60,905 bases of DNA from Bacteroidia bacterium (GTDB lineage: Bacteria > Bacteroidota > Bacteroidia > Cytophagales > JAAEPT01), in NCBI GenBank assembly GCA_030431525.1, contig JAUIJC010000029.1, forward strand, positions 1 to 60,905, given 5' to 3'. This document shows positions 7,597-16,443 of the stretch, piece after piece; position 1 is the stretch's first letter; each line of letters starts with the position of its first letter. The notes under the pieces were generated by a model that had not been told where the DNA came from, did not search any database, and saw only the letters and a program-made list of their open reading frames with translations. Position numbers and translations under genes: made by a program.

Positions 7597-8286
7597 ATGA
7601 AAAAGCTAAGCATACTTATCATCGCCCTTTTCACTTCCTTTTTTGCCATTGCCCAGAAGGCAGAAAAGCCTTCCATTAAGGTGACTGGAAGCGCCGAAAT
7701 TGAAATCATCCCCGATGAAATTTTCATCTCAATTACGCTTTCCGAACGCTATGACGGCAAGAAGAAAATCGACATTGAACCTCAAGAGCAGGAACTCAAA
7801 AAGGCGATCTCATCCATCGGCATTGCTCTCAATGATTTAAAAGTTGCCAATCTGGAAGCAGACTACACCAAAGTACGTTGGAGCAAAAAAGATGTCCTCG
7901 CTTCCAAAAACTATGAGTTGATGGTTTCGGATGCTGAAACCTTGGGTAAGGTGTTCAAGAAACTAGATGAACTGAACGTCGCCGATGCTTATGTTTCCCG
8001 TGTCAGCCATTCCAAAATTGAGGAATACCGAAAGGAGGTAAAAATCAAGGCCATCCAAGCTGCCAAAGAGAAGGCCACATATCTTTTGGAGGCAATCGAT
8101 GAAAAAGTGGGTAAACCGCTATGGATTACAGAAGGAAGAAATATTAGCCTTGGAACCATTAACACAAGAATAAACATGGCTTCCAACCGCTCTATCTCAA
8201 GTTATGCCGATAAAAGTGATTCAGGTATCACTTTCCGAAAAATCACTCTCCGCTACGAAATCACGGCGAGCTTTGAAATCCTCTAA
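7597..8286 (+). CDS. SIMPL (DUF541) domain periplasmic protein
   Basis: 229 residues from MKKLSILIIALF; earlier in-frame codons back to 7564 would bury the signal peptide, which ends near FAIAQ. The mature part begins KPSIKVTGSAEIEIIPDEIFISITLSER, the hallmark of SIMPL domains (V.G.GE....PD...), and continues with the KVGKPLWITEG segment seen late in the domain. Family members are periplasmic or cell-surface proteins of poorly defined function, some linked to oxidative stress. Monocistronic, with its own terminator. Confidence 0.88.
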   Translation: MKKLSILIIALFTSFFAIAQKAEKPSIKVTGSAEIEIIPDEIFISITLSERYDGKKKIDIEPQEQELKKAISSIGIALNDLKVANLEADYTKVRWSKKDVLASKNYELMVSDAETLGKVFKKLDELNVADAYVSRVSHSKIEEYRKEVKIKAIQAAKEKATYLLEAIDEKVGKPLWITEGRNISLGTINTRINMASNRSISSYADKSDSGITFRKITLRYEITASFEIL

Positions 8287-8294
8287 AAATCACT

Positions 8295-8327
8295 GACCAG
8301 ACGGCCTCAACCGTCTGGTCTTTTTTT
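8295..8327 (+). terminator. Rho-independent terminator
   Basis: GACCAGACGG pairs with CCGTCTGGTC, followed by seven T. The T-run overlaps the stop codon of the convergent MATE gene. Confidence 0.92.
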
Positions 8328-9660
8328 ATCCCAAAACCTGCCTTAATCGGAAACGATAACGCAAGGCCAACAAACTAGCCGAACAGCTCAGTCCAATCAC
8401 CAAACCCCACCAAATGCCAGGAACGCCAAGCCCTACATACTTGGCCAATACCCAACCGATTGGCAGACCTACAATCCAATAGGAAAACAAGGCAATCATG
8501 GTGGGCACCTTGGTTTCCTTCAGCCCTCTGAGGATGCCCATAAAAGTGACCTGCAATCCGTCTGGGAATTGGAAAATAGCCGCCAAAATTAACAGGTTGG
8601 AAGCGATGTTGATTACATCAGTCGCATCGTGCTCTACCATCAACGAAGGCAACCAATGTCGCCCCAAAATCAGCCCAGACAAGGTGAGTAGCATAAAGCC
8701 CATGGTAAACCAGATTCCTGCACGTGCTGCCTTTTGTAGGTTTGGGATGTCATTACTTCCATAATAATAACCCACCCGAACCGTGGATGCCGCCCCTACA
8801 CCAGTCATTAGGATATAGCAGACCGAAGCAATCCGCAAGGCAACCTCATGACCAGCCAAGTTCTCCTTGCCAAACCAACCAATCATAATGGCCGTGAAGC
8901 CAAAAGCTCCTGCCTCCAACAGTAACTGTAAGCCGATTGGATAACTGAGGGAATGAATCTTTTTGAAAACCTTTCCTTCAAAAAGGCCACTAATCATCGG
9001 CTTTAAGAAGGTGACAAAACGCTTGTCCCAGAAAAAATACAGCACGAACAATAGGGCCATTACTACCCGTGAAATGGTCGTAGCGTAAGCCGCACCTTTA
9101 ATTCCCAACTCCGGAAAGCCCCAGTTGCCATAAATCAACAGGTAATTCAAAAAGATGTTCAAGGCATTGGCCACAACATTAATAACCAATGCCGGTGTGG
9201 TCGTGGCTTTCCCCTCAGCGAATTGCTTAAAGACTTGGGAAACCATCACTGGAAAAATCGACCAAACCAAGATTTCAAAATAATCCTGCGATGGTCGCAC
9301 AACGGCCTTGTCCTGCCCCATAAAGCCTAACAGTGGCGTGGCAAGGAACAACAACAAGCTCATTCCGAATCCTACGACTGTAAACAACCGAAAACTGTGG
9401 CGTATCAGGCGCTCCTGCTCTCCCCTATCCTTCGCCCCTTCGGCCATGGAGACCAACGGGGTTAAGCCCATGGTATAGCCAATACCCAACAACAGCAAAG
9501 GCATGTACACATTGAAGGCAAATGACGCTGCTGGTAAGGAAACTTCCGCATCATACCAACCCAGCATCACCGTGTCGGAAATATTCGCCACGATGTGCAT
9601 CAACTGACCCAAACTCACAGGCCACGCCAACAACAGCAGTTTCTTCAAATGATCTCGCAT
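8326..9660 (-). CDS. MATE family multidrug/Na+ antiporter (NorM-like)
   Basis: 444 residues with 12 predicted membrane helices. MRDHLKKLLLLAWPVSLGQLMHIVANISDTVMLG is the typical MATE opening (PVSLGQL...D..MLG), and the second half repeats the pattern (YPIGLQLLLEAGAFGFTAIMIGWFG). GRHWLPSLMVEHDATDVINIASNLL and FQFPDGLQVTFMGILRGLKETKVP fit helices 9-11 of the family. Likely role is export of cationic drugs or metabolites in exchange for Na+ or H+ at the inner membrane. It stands alone on the - strand. Confidence 0.92.
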   Translation of the reverse strand: MRDHLKKLLLLAWPVSLGQLMHIVANISDTVMLGWYDAEVSLPAASFAFNVYMPLLLLGIGYTMGLTPLVSMAEGAKDRGEQERLIRHSFRLFTVVGFGMSLLLFLATPLLGFMGQDKAVVRPSQDYFEILVWSIFPVMVSQVFKQFAEGKATTTPALVINVVANALNIFLNYLLIYGNWGFPELGIKGAAYATTISRVVMALLFVLYFFWDKRFVTFLKPMISGLFEGKVFKKIHSLSYPIGLQLLLEAGAFGFTAIMIGWFGKENLAGHEVALRIASVCYILMTGVGAASTVRVGYYYGSNDIPNLQKAARAGIWFTMGFMLLTLSGLILGRHWLPSLMVEHDATDVINIASNLLILAAIFQFPDGLQVTFMGILRGLKETKVPTMIALFSYWIVGLPIGWVLAKYVGLGVPGIWWGLVIGLSCSASLLALRYRFRLRQVLG

Positions 9661-9757
9661 ATTCAGCCTGCAAAGAACGGCATATCAGGTCAGGCTTTTC
9701 CTTTGAGGCTCCCAAAAAATTTAAGCCTGAGTGCTATTCCTAATTGGAGTTTAATGA

Positions 9758-9867
9758 ACCACAGAGGTCACAGAGGGATGGAGAATAGGAGGCGCCTTAC
9801 TTTCTAAATACAACTTAAAAAGAGAAAGCGGCCTCTTAAACCTCCTCTACTCTGTGACCTCTGTGGT
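9758..9867. repeat. Class D nonamer palindrome (ACCACAGAG units)
   Basis: ACCACAGAGGTCACAGAG (9758-9775) is perfectly inverted at 9850-9867. The arms consist of 9-base CACAGAG-containing units. Related elements are at 39138 and 51385. It lies between the starts/ends of the MATE and MoxR genes with no gene inside. Confidence 0.85.
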
Positions 9868-9897
9868 ACCCGACCAACACCTCCAATCAAAAACTCC

Positions 9898-10857
9898 TTA
9901 CTGAAAAGGTACACTGGAAAGAATTTTTTCAATCACAGCGCATTCATCCACACCCTCAGCCTCGGCCTCATAAGTAAGCATTAGACGATGTGCCAATACA
10001 TCGGAAGCCATTTCTTTGATGTCCTCGGGCAGGACAAAATCACGCCCCTCCATATAAGCCCAAGCTTTGGCCGCTAAATTAAGGTTGATGCTCCCCCGCG
10101 GGGACACCCCGAACTGAATCCACTCTTGAAGCTCTTTTAGTCCAGCACTTTTTGGATCCCTTGTAGCAAAAACCAATTCGATGATATAGCGTTCCAAGCT
10201 TTCCTCGATACGAACGGCGTTAATGGCTTTTCGAATCTCAAAAACCTCCTCTTGGCTCAATTTGGGTGCAATGGATGGAAAGTCGAGCATATTTGCCTTC
10301 CGACGCATCACTTCAAGTTCCTGTTCTTTGGAGGGGTAATGTACATGGACTTTCATCATGAAGCGGTCCAATTGCGCCTCGGGCAAAGGGTAAGTTCCCT
10401 CTTGGTCAATCGGGTTCTGGGTGGCCAACACCAAAAAAGGTTTTTCCAACACAAATGTGGTTTCGCCAATGGTGACCTGCCCCTCAGCCATGGCCTCCAA
10501 CAATGCAGATTGCACCTTGGCGGGCGAACGGTTGACTTCATCCGCCAAAAGGACATTGGTAAACACAGGACCTTTCTTCACCTCAAAATCCGCTCGGAGT
10601 TGGTTGTAAATCATGGTCCCCACCAAATCAGCAGGCAACAGGTCTGGGGTAAACTGAATCCGAGAAAAGTCTAAACTCAACACCTTGGAAAGCGCATTGA
10701 CCGTCAAAGTCTTCGCCAAGCCAGGCACACCTTCCAACAGCACATGACCATTGGTAAAAAGCCCAATAAACAGCCGTTTTATCAGCTTCTCTTGACCTAC
10801 AACGACCTTTGAGATTTCATTGATGGCGTCATTAATCTTTTGACGGTAGTCCTCCAT
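9898..10857 (-). CDS. MoxR-family AAA+ ATPase
   Basis: 319 residues. Walker A GVPGLAKT at about 43-50, Walker B VLLADEVNR near 104-112 followed by SPAKVQSALLEAMAE, sensor-1 ATQNPIDQEGTYPLPEAQLDRF, and the C-terminal lid domain with SPRGSINL. This is a full-length MoxR ATPase. These proteins act as chaperones that insert cofactors or activate von Willebrand-domain partners. The usual partners (DUF58, VWA or BatA-type genes) are not adjacent here, so the client is unknown. Transcribed away from the tRNA cluster region, with no visible co-transcribed gene. Confidence 0.93.
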   Translation of the reverse strand: MEDYRQKINDAINEISKVVVGQEKLIKRLFIGLFTNGHVLLEGVPGLAKTLTVNALSKVLSLDFSRIQFTPDLLPADLVGTMIYNQLRADFEVKKGPVFTNVLLADEVNRSPAKVQSALLEAMAEGQVTIGETTFVLEKPFLVLATQNPIDQEGTYPLPEAQLDRFMMKVHVHYPSKEQELEVMRRKANMLDFPSIAPKLSQEEVFEIRKAINAVRIEESLERYIIELVFATRDPKSAGLKELQEWIQFGVSPRGSINLNLAAKAWAYMEGRDFVLPEDIKEMASDVLAHRLMLTYEAEAEGVDECAVIEKILSSVPFQ

Positions 10858-10960
10858 AGCCTAAAAATCAGTGGGCAATCTGATGCCTTTCCAAAAACCA
10901 CACGCTTACTCTAACGATTTTTCTCCGTGGGGTGATTCAAGAAAAACAGGAGGCTATAAA

Positions 10961-10995
10961 AAAGAAAAAGGCTCCGAAACGAATTCCGGAGCCTT
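10961..10995 (-). terminator. Terminator of the tRNA operon
   Basis: On the - strand AAGGCTCCG pairs with CGGAGCCTT and is followed by TTTCTTTTTT. It lies about 70 bases beyond the tRNA-Leu 3' end. Confidence 0.8.
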
Positions 10996-11063
10996 ATACC
11001 CTAAAAAGGCGGATAGGATAAAAACGACTATGGCTTGCGCCATTTTTATGCCATTAATTTTTG

Positions 11064-11148
11064 TACCAGGAGCGGGGCTTGAACCCGCACGACCTTAAAG
11101 GTCACAAGATTTTAAGTCTTGCGTGTCTACCAATTCCACCATCCCGGC
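11064..11148 (-). tRNA. tRNA-Leu (TAA)
   Basis: 85-nt cloverleaf with a long variable arm as expected for Leu. Acceptor GCCGGGA pairs with TCCTGGT (G:U allowed); anticodon stem CAAGA/TCTTG holds loop CTTAAAA, anticodon TAA; the T-arm has GGTTCAAGCC. CCA is not encoded. Last gene of a three-tRNA operon. Confidence 0.95.
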
Positions 11149-11193
11149 AACCAAGAAGACTTTTTACACCCAGAAATTAGGGCATAAAAAAAG

Positions 11194-11266
<73 letters not shown>

Positions 11267-11303
11267 TTGTGACGCCGAAGCGTCAACACATTTTCAGTAA
11301 ATG

Positions 11304-11378
11304 TGGGCCCTGCTGGATTCGAACCAGCGACCCCCTGCTTGTAAGGCAGGTGCTCTAAACCAACTGAGCTAAGAGCCC
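11304..11378 (-). tRNA. tRNA-Val (TAC)
   Basis: 75-nt cloverleaf: acceptor GGGCTCT/AGGGCCC, anticodon stem CCTGC/GCAGG with loop CTTACAA (anticodon TAC), T-loop GGTTCGAATCC. It is identical to the copy at 20967 except for base pair 3:70 (G:C here, A:T there). First gene of the operon. Confidence 0.96.
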
Positions 11379-11403
11379 TTAACCCTTATCGTTTAAGGTG
11401 ATG

Positions 11404-11435
11404 CAAAGGTAAGGGCATTTTTTTCTGATGCAAAA
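11404..11435 (-). promoter_or_regulatory. Promoter of the Val-Gly-Leu tRNA operon
   Basis: On the - strand TTTTG, a 19-base spacer, then TACCTTTG: a close match to the Bacteroidota housekeeping promoter. The -7 box ends 25 bases before the mature tRNA-Val. Confidence 0.85.
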
Positions 11436-11561
11436 CAATCAAGCAAAAATTTTCTACCCCACAGCCCTCAAAAACCTTTACCTCCCTCATTGACAAAAAG
11501 TTACCCGTTAATATTTTTTTCAACAACAAACAGCCCTTACACCCTTCGAGCAACACTTTTG

Positions 11562-11569
11562 TATCTTTG
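11562..11569 (+). promoter_or_regulatory. Putative -7 box for SCO/cytochrome c/dapF genes
   Basis: TATCTTTG matches TAnnTTTG, 36 bases before the SCO start. No convincing TTG -33 element is seen at the right distance, so confidence is limited. Confidence 0.5.
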
Positions 11570-11605
11570 TAGTGAAAAGAGCAGTCCCACTTACCCATAC
11601 ACACC

Positions 11606-12256
11606 ATGACAAAATATCTTTTTACCGCTATTTACCTGCTATTTGCTTTGGCTTCCTGCCAAAATGCTCAGAACAATACGGGCCAGCCCCTTCCTATTTA
11701 TGGGAACAGCTATGTGAGTGAAGCTGGAGATACAGTTTACCACACCATTCCAGACTTCAGCTTCACCAACCAAGATGGCAAGACGGTTACAAATAAATCG
11801 TTGCGTGGAAAAATCTATGTAGCGGACTTCTTCTTTGCTTCATGTCCTGGCATTTGCCCGATAGTAACCTCTAACATCAAGCGCATCCAAGACGAATTTA
11901 AAGGGGAAGAAATGCTCATGATTGCTGCCTTTACCCTTGATCCTGAAAACGAGGACTTGGAAATCCTGAAGGAATACGCCACATCCCACGACATTGACAC
12001 TAAAAACTGTCATTTCCTCCGTGGTGACCAAGCGGAGACCATGGAGTTGGCTCGCAAGCATTTGGACTCTGCGGAGTTGGATAAGGACGCTCCTGGCGGC
12101 ATCAACCACGGCGGACGTTTGGCCTTGGTAGATTCCCAAGGACGTATCCGTAGCTATTGTCAAGGCACCAATGCCGAAGACGTGGACCGCATGATGGAAG
12201 ATATCCGTACTTTGTTAGCAGAAGAAAAAGCGAACCTGCAAACCGCCTCCCATTAA
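11606..12256 (+). CDS. SCO1/SenC-family copper chaperone lipoprotein
   Basis: 216 residues. A lipobox (LASC18) predicts a lipoprotein. The thioredoxin-like SCO fold is shown by IPDFSFTNQDGKTVTNKSL, FFFASCPGICP with the copper ligands Cys80 and Cys84, and the third ligand candidate His168 in GGINHGGRLALVDSQG. By family knowledge SCO proteins deliver copper to the CuA site of cytochrome c oxidase or keep its cysteines reduced in the periplasm. The cytochrome c gene starts 3 bases after its stop, which supports a respiratory role. No oxidase subunit gene is in the window. Confidence 0.92.
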   Translation: MTKYLFTAIYLLFALASCQNAQNNTGQPLPIYGNSYVSEAGDTVYHTIPDFSFTNQDGKTVTNKSLRGKIYVADFFFASCPGICPIVTSNIKRIQDEFKGEEMLMIAAFTLDPENEDLEILKEYATSHDIDTKNCHFLRGDQAETMELARKHLDSAELDKDAPGGINHGGRLALVDSQGRIRSYCQGTNAEDVDRMMEDIRTLLAEEKANLQTASH

Positions 12257-12259
12257 GCC

Positions 12260-12706
12260 ATGCGTCTTTACCATATACTGATTCTACCGTTTTTGATCTT
12301 GTTAGCAAGTTGCTCTTCCTCTTCAGGGGAAGACAAAGGCAGCTTTACTTTGCCCACACAAGTGGACATGAAAAGCTATAACGAGGGACAAAAGCTATAT
12401 ACCAACTATTGTAAACAATGCCACCAAGACAAAGGACAGGGCGCACCTCCGACCTTCCCTCCTTTGGCGAAGTCGGATTATTTAATGGCTGACCGAGCTC
12501 GCGCTGCTTGCATTATCAAAAATGGTAGCGAGGGACCAATTACGGTCAACGGACAAGAATACCGCCTCAAGATGGTGGGGCATAACGACCTGACCGCCCA
12601 ACAAATCGCTGACATACTCACCTTTGTGACCAACTCTTGGGGCAATGAAGGAGGAACCATGAAACGGGAGGATGTTGTTAAGGCTTTGGAAGGTTGTGGA
12701 AAATAA
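12260..12706 (+). CDS. c-type cytochrome lipoprotein
   Basis: 148 residues. Lipobox LASC18 follows a short signal, so the protein should be tethered to a periplasmic membrane face. A single class I haem site is seen: CKQCH at 51-55 and likely axial Met105 in LKMVGHNDLT, with the usual LTAQQIADILTFV helix after it. It should carry electrons in the periplasm. The start lies 3 bases after the SCO stop, so the two are co-transcribed and probably serve the same terminal oxidase. Confidence 0.92.
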   Translation: MRLYHILILPFLILLASCSSSSGEDKGSFTLPTQVDMKSYNEGQKLYTNYCKQCHQDKGQGAPPTFPPLAKSDYLMADRARAACIIKNGSEGPITVNGQEYRLKMVGHNDLTAQQIADILTFVTNSWGNEGGTMKREDVVKALEGCGK

Positions 12707-13133
12707 AAAACCTATCACCCTACTTCTTCCCGATTTAGAAAAGAAGGTTAACCCTACTTATTTAACTGAGGAAGAGTCCTTCTGCAAATTGCTCAGTTCA
12801 AATAAACCCTGCCTTGTCTACTTTATGGTAGATTGGTCTGTGTACGAAACCATAAGTCGATTTGTGGTTTTCACATCTATACTTGAATTAGAGAACCGCC
12901 CTGACATTCACATTATTGATTGCTCTGATCAATCCCAAGATTATTTAGAAAACTGGCTAAAAGCGCAAGACCCCAAATTAAAATGGCTTTATGCACAAGG
13001 ACATGGTGAATTACTCTTGATCAAGAATGGAGCACTTAGTGAATTGATTAAATTCCCTTTTCGATTAAAACGGGATGAAATGACAGCCGTTCTAAAAAAA
13101 TGGCTTGACACACAACACAATGAAATTCTATAA
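12672..13133 (+). CDS. Hypothetical protein, possibly thioredoxin-like
   Basis: 153 residues if started at ATG 12672, which overlaps the cytochrome gene by 35 bases; GTG near 12696 is an alternative. There is no signal peptide. FCKLLSSNKPCLVYFMVDWSVYET and later LLLIKNGALSELIKFPF resemble the beta-alpha-beta layout of a thioredoxin fold, but no CxxC is present (DWSVYE occupies that place), so a redox role is doubtful. It overlaps dapF by 14 bases and is therefore likely translated in the same operon. No family recognised with confidence. Confidence 0.6.
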   Translation: MLLRLWKVVENKKPITLLLPDLEKKVNPTYLTEEESFCKLLSSNKPCLVYFMVDWSVYETISRFVVFTSILELENRPDIHIIDCSDQSQDYLENWLKAQDPKLKWLYAQGHGELLLIKNGALSELIKFPFRLKRDEMTAVLKKWLDTQHNEIL

Positions 13134-13884
13134 ATACCAAGCGACCGGCAATGACTTCGTGATGATTGACGACCGGTCCAATACTTTCGACGTCAACAAT
13201 CAGCCATACATCGAGCGCTTGTGCGACCGCAGGTTTGGCATTGGGGCAGATGGGTTGATTTTGCTACGCAACCATCCAGACTATGATTTTGAGATGGTCT
13301 ACTTTAACGCTGACGGCAACATTGGCTCTATGTGTGGCAATGGCGGCCGCAGCTGCGTACGCTTCGCCCACGATTTGGGTGTGATTGGAGAAAAGACCAC
13401 TTTCTTGGCCGTAGATGGTGAACATGAGGCCATTGTAGAAAAAGACCGCATTCACCTCAAAATGATTGACCTTGAAGGCTACGAGGATAACAAAGACCAT
13501 TTTTATATGGACACTGGATCTCCTCACTACGTCACTTTTGTGGAAGACATCAAGGACTTTGATGTGTACAGCGGAGGACGAGCGATTCGCTACAACGAGC
13601 GCTTCAAACTGGAAGGAACCAATGTCAACTTTGTCGAAAAGTTGGACGACAGCACCATTTACGTGCGCACCTATGAGCGTGGCGTAGAAGATGAAACCTT
13701 CTCCTGTGGAACAGGCGTTACAGCTTGCGCCCTTTCTGCTTCCACTGTTGGATATTCCAGTCCGGTTGACATTAAAACCCTTGGTGGAGATTTGAGTATT
13801 TCGTTTGAAAAAACGGGAAATGGCTTTAGAAACATCTACCTGATTGGCCCTGCTACGATGGTATTTACAGGAGAGATTGATTAA
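13120..13884 (+). CDS. dapF: Diaminopimelate epimerase
   Basis: 254 residues from ATG 13120 (MKFYKYQATGNDFVMID). Both catalytic cysteines are visible: GSMCGNGGRS in the first domain and ETFSCGTGVTA in the second. It converts LL- to meso-diaminopimelate for lysine and peptidoglycan in the cytoplasm. The start overlaps the preceding gene by 14 bases, and a terminator follows. The partner aminotransferase often found next to dapF in Bacteroidota is not here. Confidence 0.97.
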   Translation: MKFYKYQATGNDFVMIDDRSNTFDVNNQPYIERLCDRRFGIGADGLILLRNHPDYDFEMVYFNADGNIGSMCGNGGRSCVRFAHDLGVIGEKTTFLAVDGEHEAIVEKDRIHLKMIDLEGYEDNKDHFYMDTGSPHYVTFVEDIKDFDVYSGGRAIRYNERFKLEGTNVNFVEKLDDSTIYVRTYERGVEDETFSCGTGVTACALSASTVGYSSPVDIKTLGGDLSISFEKTGNGFRNIYLIGPATMVFTGEID

Positions 13885-13910
13885 TCAATCCCCTACCGCA
13901 TAAACCGAAA

Positions 13911-13946
13911 AGAGGCTGTCTCATTCATTGAGGCAGCCTCTTTTTC
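13911..13946 (+). terminator. Rho-independent terminator
   Basis: AGAGGCTGTCTC pairs with GAGGCAGCCTCT across a 7-base loop, followed by a T-rich tail. It ends the SCO-dapF transcript. Confidence 0.88.
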
Positions 13947-14136
13947 TTTAAAAAGAAGGGGTTGACTTACAAGTAAACCTACGTAAGTAGACACATCTTT
14001 TTTATCCAGTTTTACCAAACTAAATGCACTTAAGCTTTACTTTTTTGTACTTATTCAAGTTTTAAGACAACTTTAACTACTGAAAATCAGAGCATACCCA
14101 AAAAACTAACATTTCCTTCACCTTTCCGAAACCGGC

Positions 14137-15231
14137 ATGAACCTTCGACTACTTTTCCTCTTCACAGTATTATCCACCTCGGGATTTTCCCAAAATGTGT
14201 GGGAAACAGTCGACATCGGTGGAGGAGATATTCGCTGGTATCGAACAAGTGCTGATCCTGATATAGAAGAGAATCCTCCAAGCATTCTGGATGCTGGAGA
14301 TTCTGCCATAGTCCATCATTCGATGGCAACTTGTGGCACACCTATTTTGAATAACTTGGCAACCCTTCAGGGAAATTGTGTGGAGTACTCCCCTACTTAT
14401 TTGGATGGAACCTTAATTGTAAAATCAGGGGGAAGCCTTTACTCTCCATCAGCTGTGATTGTCAGAAGCACTGGATCATTCATTGTAGAAAGTGGCGCCG
14501 TCTATCAATTCTCATCTTCGCTAAGTAACAATAGCGGATATGTTCGTCATGATGGCATGATTCGATATGACGGATCACTCATCAACCAACTGGGCGGAAC
14601 CTTTGAAGGGTCTGGATTTTATGAATGTAGAGGATCCCTTAGAAACGTAAGCCCACACTACGGAACCGCCTTTGATGATAACTCCTGCTTTCATGGTGTT
14701 TGCAATGACTCGATTTTTAATTGCAATTCGGACATCATCCTTCCCTTAAGATTAGTTTCCTTCCAACTCATCGACAACCAAAACTCACTTTTTTGGGAAA
14801 CAGAAGCGGATGATAGTCACGCGACCTTCTTTCTTGAAAATTCAATGGATGGAGTACATTGGGAAGCAATTGGCACCGTAGAGGGAAAGAATGCACGTCA
14901 AAACAACTATTACTTCGACATCCCAGAAGAAAACAAAGGCACTTATTTCCGCTTCAAATATGAAGAACTCGATGGCGCATTTGAGTACTCCCCAATAATT
15001 TCCCGAGTAGTGGACCAACACATTGACCTAAAAATCTCGGAAGAATACCTTGAAATAAACCTGGACAAAGAGTACCAACTAAAATTGTTTTCGAGCCAAG
15101 GAACAATTATTCATCAAACCACTCACAACTCAGGAAAAACCCTTATACCACTGAATAACAAAGGGTTAATCATATTAACCATCCAGACTCAGGAAACCAT
15201 TTACCAAAAAAGACTCTTCATCAACCCTTAA
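14137..15231 (+). CDS. Secreted T9SS-type protein (tandem paralogue 1)
   Basis: 364 residues. The signal peptide ends near STSGFSQ. The middle (about 20-205) is a repetitive Gly/Ser/Asn-rich domain with short beta-helix-like turns (GTLIVKSGGSLYSPSAV, GMIRYDGSLINQLGGTFEGSG). It is followed by the LPLRLVSFQLIDNQNSLFWETEADDSHATFFLENS segment, which in Bacteroidota regularly precedes a T9SS C-terminal domain; the last ~75 residues (IKLFSSQG..., KRLFINP) fit a type A sorting domain. Predicted to be exported to the cell surface or medium. The next gene is a paralogue; both contain VDVGGG/VDIGGG at the mature N-terminus. Confidence 0.78.
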   Translation: MNLRLLFLFTVLSTSGFSQNVWETVDIGGGDIRWYRTSADPDIEENPPSILDAGDSAIVHHSMATCGTPILNNLATLQGNCVEYSPTYLDGTLIVKSGGSLYSPSAVIVRSTGSFIVESGAVYQFSSSLSNNSGYVRHDGMIRYDGSLINQLGGTFEGSGFYECRGSLRNVSPHYGTAFDDNSCFHGVCNDSIFNCNSDIILPLRLVSFQLIDNQNSLFWETEADDSHATFFLENSMDGVHWEAIGTVEGKNARQNNYYFDIPEENKGTYFRFKYEELDGAFEYSPIISRVVDQHIDLKISEEYLEINLDKEYQLKLFSSQGTIIHQTTHNSGKTLIPLNNKGLIILTIQTQETIYQKRLFINP

Positions 15232-15338
15232 CATTTAGCAAAAGAAATATAAATGGTACGGTAATAGATATTTTTTGCATAGCCCAGAGCGTGAACGCTT
15301 TGGTTCAAATTGGGGTTTGAACTTAAAACTTGGGGACT

Positions 15339-16430
15339 ATGCGAATACTCTTTACCATCATCATATCTTTCTTTCTTTCCTCTGTCATTGGTCTTTGCGA
15401 TGTTTACGAAACCGTAGATGTAGGAGGTGGAAATATTCAGTGGTATAATACCACTACAAACACGGCTCAAACACCTCCGAGCATTATTGATGCTGGTGAC
15501 ACGGTTATTGTGCATCACCAGCTGGCCACATGTGACGAAACTACGGATCTCAACTTCCTTCCTTTTCAACAAGCCAACTGCGTATATTTCTTCCTCCAGA
15601 TTCTAAGAGGGACGCTTATCACTAAGCCAGGTAGCGAGTTTTTCACACAAGGATTCACTGTGCAAACTACAGGTGCACTTTATGTAAACAGCAACTCCAC
15701 CATCCTGATTAACGGAACCCTTTCAAATGATGGCGGATTTGTAGAAAACAACGGACTTATAAGATTTAACGGCTCTTTAAACAATTCCCTTGGAGGAACC
15801 ATTACAGGCTCCGGAGGTGTGTACGATTGTAACGGTTCGCTAAAAAACAACGACGACGTTTCTGATGTCACATGTTTCCACGGAGATTGCACCAACTTCG
15901 AAATCCCTTGCACAGGAGTACTTCCATTAGAGCTCACTCATTTTGAATTGATCGAACAAAATGAAGGACTTCGCTTGGCCTGGGAAACCGAAGGTTTGGA
16001 CAACCGTGCATACTTCATTGTCGAGGGTTCTGATGATGGCCGGACTTGGGACGAAATCACCATGATTCAGGGCAAAACTTCCAACGGTTCTACCAACCAT
16101 TATCATTACGACCTCAGTGCAACAGAATCCTTCGCTTTCTATCGACTAAAGTACATAGAGGCTGATTTAGAACCGGTGTATTCCCACGTTGTTTCTCACA
16201 CCAAAAACTTTGGTAAAGATGTAACAATAACAAAAGATGGTAACATCTTGAGGGTTCGCCCAAACGACACAGACGCCTATTCGATTTCAGTGTATTCCAG
16301 TGCAGGAACCCTTATCCACGAGGAAATGGAACTTGATGAAGAAATTCAAATCGAAATCCCAGAGCATGGAATCTTCATCCTGCAGATTTCAACACCTGTA
16401 GGCATTAGCCGAGAAAAAGTCTTGTTCTAA
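15339..16430 (+). CDS. Secreted T9SS-type protein (tandem paralogue 2)
   Basis: 363 residues from ATG 15339 (MRILFTIIISFFLSS). Same architecture as the preceding gene: mature start DVYETVDVGGGNIQWYN, PPSIIDAGDTVIVHHQLATC, a Gly/Asn-rich repetitive middle, LPLELTHFELIEQNEGLRLAWETEG, then a sorting domain ending SREKVLF. The PPSI-DAGD--IVHH-ATC block is shared almost word for word, showing tandem duplication. The 107-base gap has small hairpins (GTTCAAA/TTTGAAC near 15303-15321) but no terminator, so it may be read through from its neighbour. Confidence 0.78.
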   Translation: MRILFTIIISFFLSSVIGLCDVYETVDVGGGNIQWYNTTTNTAQTPPSIIDAGDTVIVHHQLATCDETTDLNFLPFQQANCVYFFLQILRGTLITKPGSEFFTQGFTVQTTGALYVNSNSTILINGTLSNDGGFVENNGLIRFNGSLNNSLGGTITGSGGVYDCNGSLKNNDDVSDVTCFHGDCTNFEIPCTGVLPLELTHFELIEQNEGLRLAWETEGLDNRAYFIVEGSDDGRTWDEITMIQGKTSNGSTNHYHYDLSATESFAFYRLKYIEADLEPVYSHVVSHTKNFGKDVTITKDGNILRVRPNDTDAYSISVYSSAGTLIHEEMELDEEIQIEIPEHGIFILQISTPVGISREKVLF

Positions 16431-16443
16431 AAGTCAATCCCAC

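Noticed and set aside
11562-11569. A complete promoter with both boxes for the SCO operon
   Set aside because: Only the -7 box is convincing; no TTG lies 19-21 bases upstream, so only a half-site is reported.
13911-13946. A regulatory hairpin for the T9SS gene at 14137
   Set aside because: The stem has a T-rich tail and sits directly after dapF, which fits a plain terminator.
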